DNA of 30,000 nt, taken from assembly GCA_018398765.1 (NCBI GenBank), contig JAHBMJ010000207.1, positions 1 through 30,000 on the forward strand, in the 5' to 3' direction. This document shows positions 9,407 through 20,243 of the stretch, one piece after another. Made by a program: the position numbers and the translations under genes. How positions within the stretch are numbered: position 1 is the stretch's first letter; every line of letters begins with the position of its first letter. The stretch is from Chromera velia. Lineage: Eukaryota; Sar; Chromeraceae. The notes under the pieces are model-generated. The model saw only the letters and a list, made by a program, of their open reading frames with translations. It had not been told where the DNA came from and ran no database searches.

Positions 9407-11710
9407 CCTCTGTCTTTCTCTTTCCTTCAACTTCTGTTCTGTCTCTTCTTTTGTTCTGAAGAAACACATATGGGATGCTCTGCATTTTTGCCTTCCCAGG
9501 TGGCGTTTTTTTTTTCTCATTTCACAAATTTTTTTGTTCCGGTCGTGAAGCCTCTTCATGCGCCGTCTTGGCTCCAGGTAGAAGTATCTTTTTTTTATCA
9601 AGCTAGGCGTCTCTTAAAATAACGCCTGCACACTTCTCTCTTCATGCGTCTTCCTCTCTACTCGATCGTTTCAATTTTTGTTCTTCATGCATCTATGCAA
9701 GTACAATATGGACATGCTTATTCAGAAGCTCGTGCCTCTCCATGCATACCTCAAAAGCTGGGCCGAGAATTTCAGGTGAGATAAATCACACAAATATTCT
9801 ACTTGTGTGAAGTGTAGTGTCCAGAATGACTGTAAAAACACCAAAACCCCTTAGAAACCGCAAGAAGCGCACACAAAACAAGGGACTGAAAGACTTTATT
9901 GTGCCAAGCATGTCTGTCCGGCCTCTTTTATGAACGACATACTGTCTAGACATACTGTGCTATCTATTTGATTCTTCCATGTGTTGCTGTATGTTTTTTT
10001 CTCCTGTTTTTGTCTACTTATTTGTCGTCAAATATGTTATTTTTCCCTTTTTTCTCCTGTGCTATGACAGTATGGCCGGGCCGGGCGTGGAGCGGTTATA
10101 ATGCCGGCGGTGTGTAAGTCCACCATGGTGGCGGTGTATGGGAAAGACACCAAGTTGGACCAGGTATGGTGCTTTATCAAAGCAGACCCAGCCCGCCTCA
10201 TTCCGTGTGTCCTCTTGAGGATAATAACTCGAATCAAGCAACTATCACTGGGGTCATATTTTTTACTTCCTAGCTTCGCTCCTCGTTTCTTTTCTCTTCG
10301 TCTCTGTTTTTTTTTCTGTCTCTGTCTTTGTTATTGTCCCTGCCTCCTTCTCTGGCTATCTGTATAAAGAGTGTTTTTGTTTTTTTGTTTTCATTGCTCT
10401 CTCTGCCTTCCTTTTTCATTTGGATAAGCGCGAGATACTTGCATGTCATTTGATTCCTTTCTTTTTCTCAAATGATCGAAAGTCAGAATCAAAAGGAGAA
10501 AAACAAGGCAAAAGACGCACAAACACACACACAGGGGGGAAAGGGGAAAGGAGAGGAACGGATACAGACAGAGAGAAACGCAGAAAAAAAATGAAAAACA
10601 GAGAATCCATCACAAAAACATGTCTCAGATATAAATGGAATACTTCGGCGAATCACAGATTTTTTGTCTGCCTGGTATATGCAATGCCATACAACGTTCT
10701 GATTTGAAACGCTTGGTGAGGGTACCGATACAGCCCTTAAAGTTTGTATATGTCCGTCTCTCTTTATGCATGCAGTCGCACAGCGTATACGGACATTCAC
10801 CAGAGGTTCTAGGAACCCATCCAGCAACGGCACTTCCTCCCCTCCCTGTTGCTGCGGTTCTCCTTCAATGTCCCCACTGTAATGCTATCAGCATCCCCGA
10901 AGGCAGGCAGCGGGTACAACGGAGCGTATGGCTTCTTTCTTTCGGAGCTTCTGCTCAAAAACGGTGTACTGCAGGAGAAAGGGCGCTTTGCACCTGACCC
11001 GGTAGATTTCACGGTCTTCAACTTTACCGCCAGGTGGGTACAGGATATGCAGGATCGGTCAGTCAGTTGGAATCTGCATGATGCAGATACAGAATGGGCA
11101 GGACACTATGCAGCCAGCTATCGGTAATGGCTAAGGGCAAGACTATGGAAGGGTTTAGCTGGAGAAAATGGAAAAGCCTTCGACTTGCCACCCAATACCA
11201 CGCCGTGCCACGCCGACTTTTCTCTTTTTTTGCTTTTTTTTGTTTTGTATGAAAGCGAACACGATAAAGTGAAGAAGCCTACCAGTCCTCTACCTGACGG
11301 TATTTCTATACTACTCACAATCAATCCATCATTCCTATTTTCGTTCCGTGTTTGACAACTCCATAATTGCATATATCCCCATATATCTCGTAGTATCTAT
11401 ACAATTTTTCTCGCTTTTTCCCCTTCTTGCACCGCTTAATCACTTATTGCAGAACCAAGGAAATTTGTCCTAAGGGGGGGGCCCGGGGGGAAAGGAAACC
11501 GAGGAAGGGAACAGTAGCCCAGCCAGAGGCGGCAGCTGCTGTAAGCAGGGAGGGCTTTTCCTTCTACCACGATGATAAAATGGTCAGTCCATCCATCTGT
11601 CACTCTCAGTCAGTCCACCAGTCTAGCAAGCATCCACTTTCAGAGATTGTGTAGATTAATGTAGATGTGCAGGCGTTTTTTTTTTATTGTAGAGTCTGTC
11701 CTGCTTCTAA
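8518..11710 (+). CDS. Multi-exon gene of unknown function (nine exons inferred)
   Basis: Inferred exons: 8518-8559, 8640-8920, 9300-9361, 9462-9499, 9702-9775, 10071-10163, 10813-11033, 11453-11540 (or to 11582) and 11693-11710. Every internal junction has GT and AG, and the phases fit without a stop: for example TCAG/GTCCTC to TTGCAG/GAGAAG, CCCAG/GTGGCG to GCAAG/TACAAT, TTTCAG/GTGAGA to GACAG/TATGGC, and GCCAG/GTGGGT to TTGCAG/AACCAA. The joined protein includes KLGREFQYGRAGRGAVIMPA across one junction and the hydrophobic stretches HFLPSLLLRFSFNVPTVM and YGFFLSELLLKNGVLQEKG. It ends in a basic, Ala-rich tail and TAA at 11708. I do not recognise the family. The 5' end is open: there is an in-frame TGA at 8502 and no ATG in the first exon shown, so either a further upstream exon exists or translation begins in the 8640 exon. 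An alternative exon near 10659-10715 is possible but has a poor acceptor. Confidence 0.5.
9363..9402. repeat. CT microsatellite inside an intron
   Basis: About 40 bp of TC dinucleotides directly after the inferred AAAG/GTCTCT donor at 9361/9362. It fills much of a 100-bp intron and may act as its pyrimidine tract. Confidence 0.95.
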
Positions 11711-12708
11711 GGTAGTGAGAAGGAAGAGAAAACAAAGACTGCATTCTTTGTTATCAAAATCCCATTACGTTAGACTTCTACCTGGAGCGTCTACCCCTCA
11801 GACTGCATTCCGCTGCATTCACTTTCGATCGACTTTCATGCAATTCCTTATATTGAATTTGCTGGCTGCTATTACGTTATGTGCTGCAGATTGTTTCCTC
11901 GTGTGGTCGGTGATGGTTAGGCGTTATTTATTATTGTGGATGATACAATTGTTATAGATATTCAAGAACATTCGGATAGTGAATTATGATGGAGATTTCT
12001 GATTTGCCTTACGTATACAGATGTGGATCGGCACCTAGAGGAGGCATACAGTTGTATTTTGAATTTAGCATAAAATCTCTTTGTAATACGTGTACATTTT
12101 TTTTTATTCTATAGTTTTTTTTATATATTCTACTCAATTGATAATACATATTCATTCTACACATTCATAATGTAGATTTAATCATTTGAATCGAATTTCT
12201 AAATTTGAATATAATTAATTCCTAAACATTGTGTAGTAGCATAACATAGCATAGACACTATAGCATATAGAATCTTATAGACAATCAAGGCTAGATTAAT
12301 CTAGAAATTGATTAATTCTCATTAACCTCTTGATTTACCTTTTCTTTATAGCAAAGTTTTTACATGCAAGTTTCTTATTTTATTTCTATTTTCTTAGTGT
12401 TTTTAATTCTTATGAATATATATAGGCCTAGATATAGGCATCACGCCGTCGCATAAGTTGCGGCGTAACCCTTCGCCGGCTTGAACTTGAAGAAGGAAAG
12501 ACCTTAGACTATGCATGGAAGGAAGAGATATAAAGAACACGAAAGAGAAAAACAAAGATATTGTTGGTGATGAACTTTTTAAAGAAGAGGCCATTCTACC
12601 CCAAAGTTTTTTAATTAATTGACCATTGCGTAAGTCACAGCGCGATAAAGGAAAGATCGCACAGCAAACATCTAGGCAAACGCATATTAAACATGATTTG
12701 ATCTTCCA

Positions 12709-12713
<5 letters not shown>

Positions 12714-12746
<33 letters not shown>
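12714..12746. repeat. TA microsatellite
   Basis: Uninterrupted AT dinucleotides of about 33 bp. It lies just outside the left arm of the AATTCC fold-back. Confidence 0.95.
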
Positions 12747-12749
<3 letters not shown>

Positions 12750-12789
12750 TAATAATCCTGTAGACCTTGATCCCGACTACTCAGAGTCT

Positions 12790-13145
12790 ACTCTGCAAAG
12801 ACCTAGGAATGTAGACAGGAATTTAGAGGAATTTAAACAGGAATTTAGAGGAATTTAGACAGGATTTTAGAGGAATTTAGACAGAAATCTAAAAGAATTT
12901 AGAGTTCTAAATTCCTAAACTTTGAAGGTCAATTTCTTATGAACTATGATGAGTTAGAACTTGATATTATGATGCTTATAGAAATCGGCCTCTAAAATTT
13001 GCTAAATTCCTCTAAATTCCTGTCTTTAAATTCCTTTAGATTCCTAGCTAAATTCCTCTAAATTCCTCTAATTTTTTGTTTAAATTCCTCTAAATTCCTC
13101 TAAATTCCTGTCTAAATTCCTAAATCTTTGACTCTTTGCAGGGTA
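12790..13145. repeat. AATTCC/GGAATT fold-back (inverted repeat)
   Basis: The left arm, about 12792-12912, is built of repeated GGAATTTAGA(C/G)AG words. The right arm, about 12985-13142, is the same words inverted (CTAAATTCCTCTAAATTCCT). The outer edges match too: CTGCAAAGACCTAGGAAT on the left and ATTCCTAAATCTTTG...CTTTGCAG on the right. The loop is about 70 bp. This is typical of a fold-back or MITE-like element. Confidence 0.8.
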
Positions 13146-13659
13146 ATCCTAACTAGGATCCGAAGGAAGAACATTGACTTAAAGTTCATTCCTACCTTCT
13201 AGCTTGTTCTTCTTCTTCTTCTTCTTCTTTCTGCCCTGTTTACTATCTTCGCTACTACTAACTTTAAAGCTCTCTCACTCGTTCGACCTCTTTAATACTT
13301 AACTCTCCTCTCTCTAGATACCTTTTTCAGGATTTGCCTAAGGATTTGCTAGGTACTTCTCATCGCTCTGTCATAATGAGCGTACTGCCTATTCCTCCTC
13401 TAGTTCCTCCTTGCTGCCAGTCCTCCCCCTGCCTAGCCCCTTGCACTCCTCTGGTCCTCCGAATACATGCGCTTGCCGCTTTGAACGGCGCTTTGAGGTA
13501 GGCAATTTATAGACGGACTCGGATCCGGCCGCATGTCTTCTTCACATGTTGCTCCCACTTCTTACTCAATCGCTCAGCCAACCTCTTCAAGAACATCCTG
13601 AGTGCTGACCTCCTCCTCCATCTTGTTGTTGACCGCACTGTTAAATCCTGGAAAAACCT

Positions 13660-13803
13660 ATAGCTAGGAATTTAAACAGGAATTCTAGCAGGAATTTAAA
13701 AGAATTTAGACAGGAATTTGCCAATTTTAAGGAATTGGACAGAAATTTAGAGGGATTTGGACAAGAATCTAAAAGAATTTAAAAACAGAAATTTAGAGAA
13801 ATT
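13660..13803. repeat. Third GGAATTTA tract
   Basis: Another degenerate array of GGAATTTAAACAG, GAATTTAGACAG and AAATTTAGAG words, in the same orientation as the left arm of the fold-back about 800 bp upstream. A small open frame across it is explained by the repeat. Confidence 0.8.
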
Positions 13804-15342
13804 TAGCAAATTGACAATAGATATCGCACAACCATCACCGACCACGCGAATTACAACCGGTTACAATGTCATGGAACTGAAGACGGTCAGAAGACCGGAA
13901 CCGGAGAGAAGACTCAGATCGCTTCGCTTAACTGAATTGAAGACTTGAGTGGATTTGAACTGTCTGAAGTGAATGCCTGATTGAACGCTCTAGTTGATAA
14001 ATTCTTTCTTGCATGCATTCTCTTTCCTTAATTTCATTCTTCCAATTTCTACTCCTCACCCGGTAGGAAAGGCGGAACAAGGGGGGGCTTTAATTCATCG
14101 ATCGTTTTTCAATCTCTCTCCCTCGTCGTGTTTCGATGGATCTACGTATGTCATTGACTAAGAGGAGGGGAGAGCGAAGAATGAACAAACTCATCTATCC
14201 CCCTCTGCTTGCTACATCTGCCAGTCTGTGTCTGTCTGCCTGTCTGTGAGTCCCACTTGGAGTCCCTCAGCTCTCTTCTGCAAGTTGTTCCTTTTTCTCT
14301 TTCTTCTTCTTCTTCTTCTTCTGGCTCTCCACAGGTCCCTCGGGCGCCAATTCCGCGTCGTCTCTGCAACCAAATTGGTTGGGGTCAGTTAAAGCAATCA
14401 TATGCGTCGCAATTGACTGCAATCATATGCGCGTAGACAGTTTCTTTGCTGTCGAGTCTGCACCACGGATTGCTCGGAAGGTCACAAGTCCAAAAACGTT
14501 TTTCGCTCGCAAAACTTGAACGACTGCGACCCAAGTGCCGATTCACCAACCCAGGGAGGACAGAAGTCAACCAAGGGGGGTTGAACCTTCACGAGGGCAC
14601 GCGTGCCGACAGACTCAACACCGCTGTCTCTGCTTTCTCAGACCCAGGAACAGAATTTCTTCTGTCTGACGCGTCGACCAACGTACAAGCGTACAACTTG
14701 AAATGTCGCATGCGTTTCTCAACCCACACGACACACCTTGTCAAACGAATGCACGTACCCACAACGCGCTCCGGAGAACCGAAGAAAAGGGCTTACTAAC
14801 TCCCTGAGCTGACTTGTTGTCAACCCAGTTCGCGTCCAGACCCCCACGACGGCTCATACAACGGAAAATCTGATTCGAGAGGCCTTTGCTCGCAAAGGTC
14901 ATCGACAAAGTCGGGGCTAACACGGAAGCAGGCCCTCTCTAAAAGGCAGAAACGAAACTGAATCACTCCACGCGCTTTCTCTCTGTAGCCCTTCAAAGTC
15001 TGACCCTGACCTTTTTCTGGACAGGCCTCCGGGGTTTGAGATCCGGCCCAGTCCACTGTGAATAGAGCTGCAAACAAAGATGCATGAAGGCTCCAAAGAA
15101 TCACAGAAAGAGGGACAAGATCGATCGGACAAGTGAGGCAGTTTGTTGTCTGAGCGCCGCTCATAAAGGTCCTTTGCGTACGGAAGGGACCAAAAGAAAA
15201 GGAACTGCATGTAGGACAATTGATGGGTGGAGTGCGATGGATGGATAGATGGATGAATCCGTCTCTCCTTGAAAACCCCCCAGGTTCCCTGTTGGTCTCT
15301 TATATGTGTTCTTCTGTTTTTGGCGGAGGCAGGTTGCCAATG

Positions 15343-15423
15343 GGTCTCTCTCTCTCTCTCTCTCTCACGCACGTGCACACAGCACACACACATACACACA
15401 CATACACACACACACACACGCAC

Positions 15424-15455
<32 letters not shown>

Positions 15456-15464
15456 GCACGCACG

Positions 15465-15503
<39 letters not shown>

Positions 15504-15520
15504 GCACGCACACACACACA
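15343..15520. repeat. CT then CA/CG compound microsatellite
   Basis: TC dinucleotides to about 15366, then about 145 bp of CA with embedded CACG and a CGCGCGCGCGCGCG core near 15440-15456. Alternating purine-pyrimidine tracts of this kind can adopt Z-DNA; that is known chemistry, not shown here. Open frames in all registers across it are artefacts. Confidence 0.95.
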
Positions 15521-15696
15521 GCCAGCAGCGTCCACGTCCATCAGATACGAGCCTCAGGAAGGATGGAAAAGGAACCGACCTGTGTTGCGGAAGAATGGAG
15601 GAAAAACCCATGCATGGACGAAGAAAGACAAAGGAGGACGAAGAAGGCAGTAGATAGTAAGGAGACAGAGAAAAGGGTGGAGAAAAAGAAGAAATG

Positions 15697-15810
15697 GTCA
15701 TCCATCCATCCATCCATCCATATCCAGATATACCCATCCCGGCATATAGAAAAAGACTGCCAGAAAGCAAGAACATTCAATTCTTTAAAAATCCGCTCCT
15801 TCTTTCTTTC
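15697..15810 (-). repeat. Dispersed element, copy B (inverted)
   Basis: Reverse complement of the element at 8294-8400, about 93% identical by eye. Flanks are CCAT repeats (15697-15722) and TTTC repeats (15803-15858), which correspond to the GGAT and GAAA flanks of copy A. Several differences are C/T or G/A. Confidence 0.85.
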
Positions 15811-15828
15811 TTTCTTTTCTTTTCTTTT

Positions 15829-15858
<30 letters not shown>
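15803..15858. repeat. TTTC microsatellite
   Basis: TTTC and TTTTC repeats adjoining copy B of the dispersed element. Confidence 0.95.
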
Positions 15859-15859
<1 letters not shown>

Positions 15860-15999
15860 ACCGCCAGCCCAAAAAACCAACCGGGTAGCGGACGCGGAAG
15901 AAGAGGACGAGGAGGATGCTGCGTGCATGCATGTTTACAACGTCAATCGAAAGAAGACTTAGTGCGGCTGGGCGGGACGGGAGCGAGGCGAGATAACCA

Positions 16000-16060
<61 letters not shown>
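16000..16060. repeat. CT then GT microsatellite
   Basis: About 23 bp of CT followed directly by about 38 bp of GT. Confidence 0.97.
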
Positions 16061-16061
<1 letters not shown>

Positions 16062-16814
16062 AGAGAAAACACGAAATACTGATCGTTTGTCCAAGCACTA
16101 AAAACGGTTTGAAATCGAACAAAACCGTCCCCTCTCTGTGAAGGTCACGAATGAGGGCACAGACGAGTTCTTCAATCGACAAGCCACATGATGGACAGCT
16201 CAAAAAGAGAGTCCAGCAGTGTGCCTTCGAAAAAAAGAGACAAGGTCAAACACAGGAAACATAGAAGGGCAGGCCACGGACTTTCGCCTTCTTTGCCGCT
16301 CTGTTAGAATTAGGGCAGAATTTGATGGCTACCCTCACTCCTTCCAGAATCTGTCTGCAAATTCAGAAAGTCACCACCACTCTTTCTGCGTTCTTGCACC
16401 TTCCATTGGCCGACTGAACATACTCATGAAAGAAGACACACCTTTGCCCAGCCCCCCTTAGCAGGTGGAGAGAGAGACGGAATAGCGGACGCGTCGCTAT
16501 GCTGCGTCTTCTCGAGAGGAGGCACAAAGAGGGAGGAAGGAAGGAAACAAAGAAAGAGGTGGAAACAGCTCAAAGAGCTAGTCTCTTTTCCTTCGGAGTT
16601 GCAAAACGATAAAGCACAGAGGGGCAGGCAGGGAGGGAGGGAGGGCAGACAGACAGCAGAGAAAGGGAAGCAAAAGTGGGAGGGAGAAACTCCCCTTTTC
16701 TTTTCAGCCTCTTAGCTCTTGCAAAGACGGGTGAGTAAACTGACACAAGAGAATCGAGAAACAACAGAAGGACAAGAAGCGGGGTCACAACAGCATGTTC
16801 CTTCCTTCGTTCAT

Positions 16815-16819
16815 TCATT

Positions 16820-16853
<34 letters not shown>

Positions 16854-16961
16854 TGTCTTCCTTCCTTCCTGTCTTCTTTCCTTTCTTCCTTCGTTCCTTC
16901 TCTTCCTTCCTTCCTTCATTCCTTGCTTTAACATTGCATGCAGCTGCACGTGAGTGAGTGA

Positions 16962-16993
<32 letters not shown>
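16815..16993. repeat. TTTC/CCTT tract, then GAGT and GT repeats
   Basis: A pyrimidine tract of TTTC and TTCC words (16815-16925), a short unique spacer, then GAGT repeats passing into GT repeats (16950-16993). Confidence 0.93.
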
Positions 16994-16996
<3 letters not shown>

Positions 16997-18067
16997 GACG
17001 GGATCGCAGGACAATAACGTGTGGGTGGAAAAGAATGGATTCAAGCAAGAAAGCGGAAAGAAAAGAAATGGCATGTGAAACAAAAGAGAAACAAAGAAAC
17101 GAACGGTGCCTTCGTGTCTTTTTGTGCATGCGCATGTGTACCGGCACGGAACGTCGGAGCCCGCATCAACACCCAGGAGATTCAGCCGACCAGCTCGATA
17201 AATGTGTGGGACAGCCTGGATCTCTTTTTGGTTCAAAAAGAAGAGGAAGAGGCACACACAAAACAAAAAAAGGACTCACCGCATCATGGAACGTCAGCGC
17301 ATTGCCAAGTGGTCCCAGAAGACGAAAAGTGGCGCTCTTTGATGTTCCTCCCTCCCTCCCTCCCGCCGCCCTTCGACCCCTTGCGCCTCTTGCACGGTCT
17401 CCGTCTTCTTCCTAGGTCTTCGTTTCATGGGCGAAAGCCTGCCTGCATCTCAGTCAGACAACAGTGAGCACAAACGCATGCAGGATGAAGATGCCATGCT
17501 CAGCTCATTTGTCGATCCCGAGACACCCGAAAGAACCTTTCTGTTCATCGTTCGTTGGATCTTCTCTTCAATCGACAAGTCAATCTAACAATGTACGTGC
17601 AACGAGGAATGTGACACCTCTTGCTTAGACCCTCTCTCACAACCAACAGAGAGACACCCTGACGCGCCCTGACGCAAGTCTCGACCCATATCATACCAGC
17701 GGCAGAAAAAGCACCGGCCACGATTCGAGGGGAGACATGCAACCCATGCACTGCCTGACTGACTGACTGACTGACCGGATGCAACCGCAGATCCTCCGTG
17801 AAGGTCTTCGTCACCCTCCACAGTTCCTCCTCGCACGCGCAGACGCCCAAAGACGCTCGCTCGCTCGCTCGATCGATCAGGCAGCCCTCTGACGACCGCA
17901 CGGACCCCGACCCAACCGCACTCATGCTCCCACAAACACGCAGAGAGGAAGATTGAGGTCAGAAGCAAGGGAGAGGGAGAGGTCCGACCTGTTTCTTCTC
18001 TTCTCTTTCCTCCGATCGAGAATTCCAACGACTCGCTGTCCCCTGCCCCTTCCAAGGTCGATCCTTT

Positions 18068-18106
18068 GGATTCTCTTCTCTTCTCTTCTCTTCTCTTCTC
18101 TTCTCC
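18068..18106. repeat. TTCTC pentanucleotide repeat
   Basis: About seven copies of TTCTC. Confidence 0.95.
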
Positions 18107-18266
18107 TTGTTGCCCTAGCTGCCTCTCTTTGTCCCCGATCGCCTCTTGCTGCAAAAAGTCAGAGGGGGGAGGAAGAGAAAGAAAACAGAAAACAGTTACT
18201 TCATTCTGCAAGGGAGACTACAGAACAGAGAAGTCTTCATTTGCGACAGGCAAAAAGGTAGGCAAC

Positions 18267-18300
18267 AGGGCAGGCAGGCAGGCAGGCAGGCAGGCAGGCA
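18267..18300. repeat. GGCA tetranucleotide repeat
   Basis: About eight copies of GGCA or CAGG, followed by AAAAAGG. Confidence 0.95.
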
Positions 18301-20243
18301 AAAAGGATGAAATGACAAAGCAAAGAAAGAAGGACAACTTGAAGAGGGGGAGAAGAGAAAAGGAAAGACTAAAGATGAAAGAAAGGCAGCCACGCAGGCA
18401 GCAAGCCAGCGAGACCACACAAGACTTCTCTTCTACAACTCTTTTTCTCTCTTATCTTTTTCTCTTCTTCTGCTTTTTCCTTCCTTTGGTGCAAGCAGAA
18501 AAGCAAAAGAGTCCTGTCAAGAAATGCAAAAAGGGGCGAAAAAACGGAACGAACGAACGAACGACCCAACGAAGGAGTGGACGTAAAAACTAACGAAGAC
18601 TTGAGAAAAAAAGAGAGAAGACGTGATCCAAGGAACCATTCCATCGAATGCATGCACAAGGTCGGACAGGACTCTATTATGAACACATCTTCAGCTCGAG
18701 ACCTCGAATGAGTGTGTCTGTCTGTATGACTGCTGAATTGATTCTGCTTGTCATTTCAAACAATGAGTCAATCAATCGATCTTCCATATAAGAACTCACG
18801 AGAAAGAAGATGAAATATGATGAAACAAATCATGGTACGGACTAAAACCAGTTTGTTTCTGGAGTTTCTTAGACCAAGAAGACATGTGGGAGAGATTTGC
18901 ATGCGGAAAATGAATCGGTCAAAGCAACAACGCGATTGCATGCAAGGTCCTGACAACATGAAGCCATCATACACGCCAGTAGGAATCGGAGAAACGCGCA
19001 ATTCAGAAATCAACGACAGTGACCGCACAACTGGAATCCCGGAGGGTGACTTTGCGCTCTCCACGACCCCTTAAGAGACAAGAAGATCACATGTGTCCAT
19101 CAGATTGAGGGGTCTCCTTCGCGCGAAAAGACACTAAGAAAAGTGAGCAGCCGAAGAAAATGGCGGAAGGAAACGTTCAAAATTTCAGTGACAGCAGTAT
19201 TTGGCTGGCTGACTGTCTGGCTCTTCGATTCCTTGACTTACTTCGTCCTTCCAGATTCGTCCTTGACAACTCCAGCTCTGCACCCCACCCCTCAGCGATG
19301 CACACCACACAAAGACGACAGGGAGGGGCAGAGGAGAGAGGAAGTTCAGACCCACTCCGGCGATTCTACGAGCGATGCAATCTCTTCCCAGGACAGCCCA
19401 ATATGTCATATTAATACTCACTTTCCAAAAAAACTCGCTATAGGTATCTTACTTTACGTCATCTGGCGTTGGTTATTCAACTCCCTACTCTCGCTCGTCT
19501 GCTTCCAACACCTACTTGGCCTTCGTCTCACCATGGCCCTCATCATAATCTTCTCTCGCCACTTCCACACACTATTTCACAACAGTGACACACGGGCTCT
19601 TCTCACTTTTCGTTATGTGCACAGCGTCTCCTCTTTCTGACAGAATGGCCCCGGAGGGCGGAGCGTGGACCGCGGGGGCATGCGGGAACTAATCGCAGAA
19701 ACGCGGGGAAAGTGGCTAAGAAAACTGGTTAAAATTTGGCAAATTTTGAGTTTTTGCGTGGCAGATTTTGAGTTTTTGAAAAATTTTTGAGTTTCGCTGA
19801 GAAAAATTCGCTCGAGATCTTTGGACTCAGCTGCGAGCGGAGCGAGCGGCTCTGTATATAGCTGTCTTTCATATTCGGAATTCACCTCAAAAATCCGTGA
19901 AACATCTTGAAACAACACACACTATATGATATATATTGATATATACTTCGTCGAGCACCTTTCGAATCTTGGACAATCTTGGACACAGTCGGTCGACCGA
20001 GCAGTAACTGCACAAAAATCCCCTTTGAATCCTGCAACATCGATATCTTGTGGGCTGTCCGCTATCTGGTGCCATGCCGCCCGGCCGAGAAATGAGGGAT
20101 CTTCGTTGTGAATGACCTCGTATCCGTCTGCCGTCTCTTTCTGTCCCCCCGTGGGCAGATAGGTGAAGTTTCACCTGCCTCTTTCTCCTTCCCCCTTCTT
20201 CTTCTCTCGGCCTACACGAGAGAGAGAGGAAGAGAAAGAAGGG

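Larger units (their letters stand above)
11711..14000. other. AT-rich gene-free stretch
   Basis: From about 11950 to 13950 the sequence is strongly AT-rich compared with the flanking DNA. It holds a TA run (12714-12746), a TTC run (13203-13228), a small hairpin at 12440-12466 (ACGCCG...GCGGCGT) and a degenerate AATTCC / GGAATT family. No frame looks like protein. Confidence 0.7.
14001..20243. other. Long stretch with no confident gene, rich in simple repeats
   Basis: Base composition returns to about even. Frames at 14446-14799 (+), 14820-15164 (-) and 17021-17467 (+) are open for 100 or more codons but show no recognised domain and no clear splice partners. Pyrimidine-rich acceptor-like sites occur, such as CTCCACAG at 14335 and TTCCTAG at 17416. 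This may be intergenic, or a large intron or UTR of the acyltransferase gene that follows. Around 19720-19800 the word TTTTGAGTTTTTG recurs, and 19835-19850 reads GCGAGCGGAGCGAGCGGC. Confidence 0.55.

Noticed and set aside
10776..10997. Alternative frame with CPHCNAISIP as a zinc finger
   Set aside because: It needs a different acceptor (10776) and ends at a stop. The frame from 10813 joins in phase on both sides and continues to the next exon.
14446..14799. 117-residue plus-strand frame
   Set aside because: No domain, no convincing splice sites with matching phase, and similar-length frames occur on the other strand nearby. Left as undetermined.
15300..15776. Cys/Val- and Thr/His-rich frames over the CA/CG run
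   Set aside because: Artefact of the dinucleotide repeat; no conserved sequence outside it.
17021..17467. 148-residue plus-strand frame with a protein-like middle part
   Set aside because: The segment around INTQEIQPTSSINVWDSL looks somewhat coding, but no partner exons or domain could be identified. An overlapping frame is equally open.
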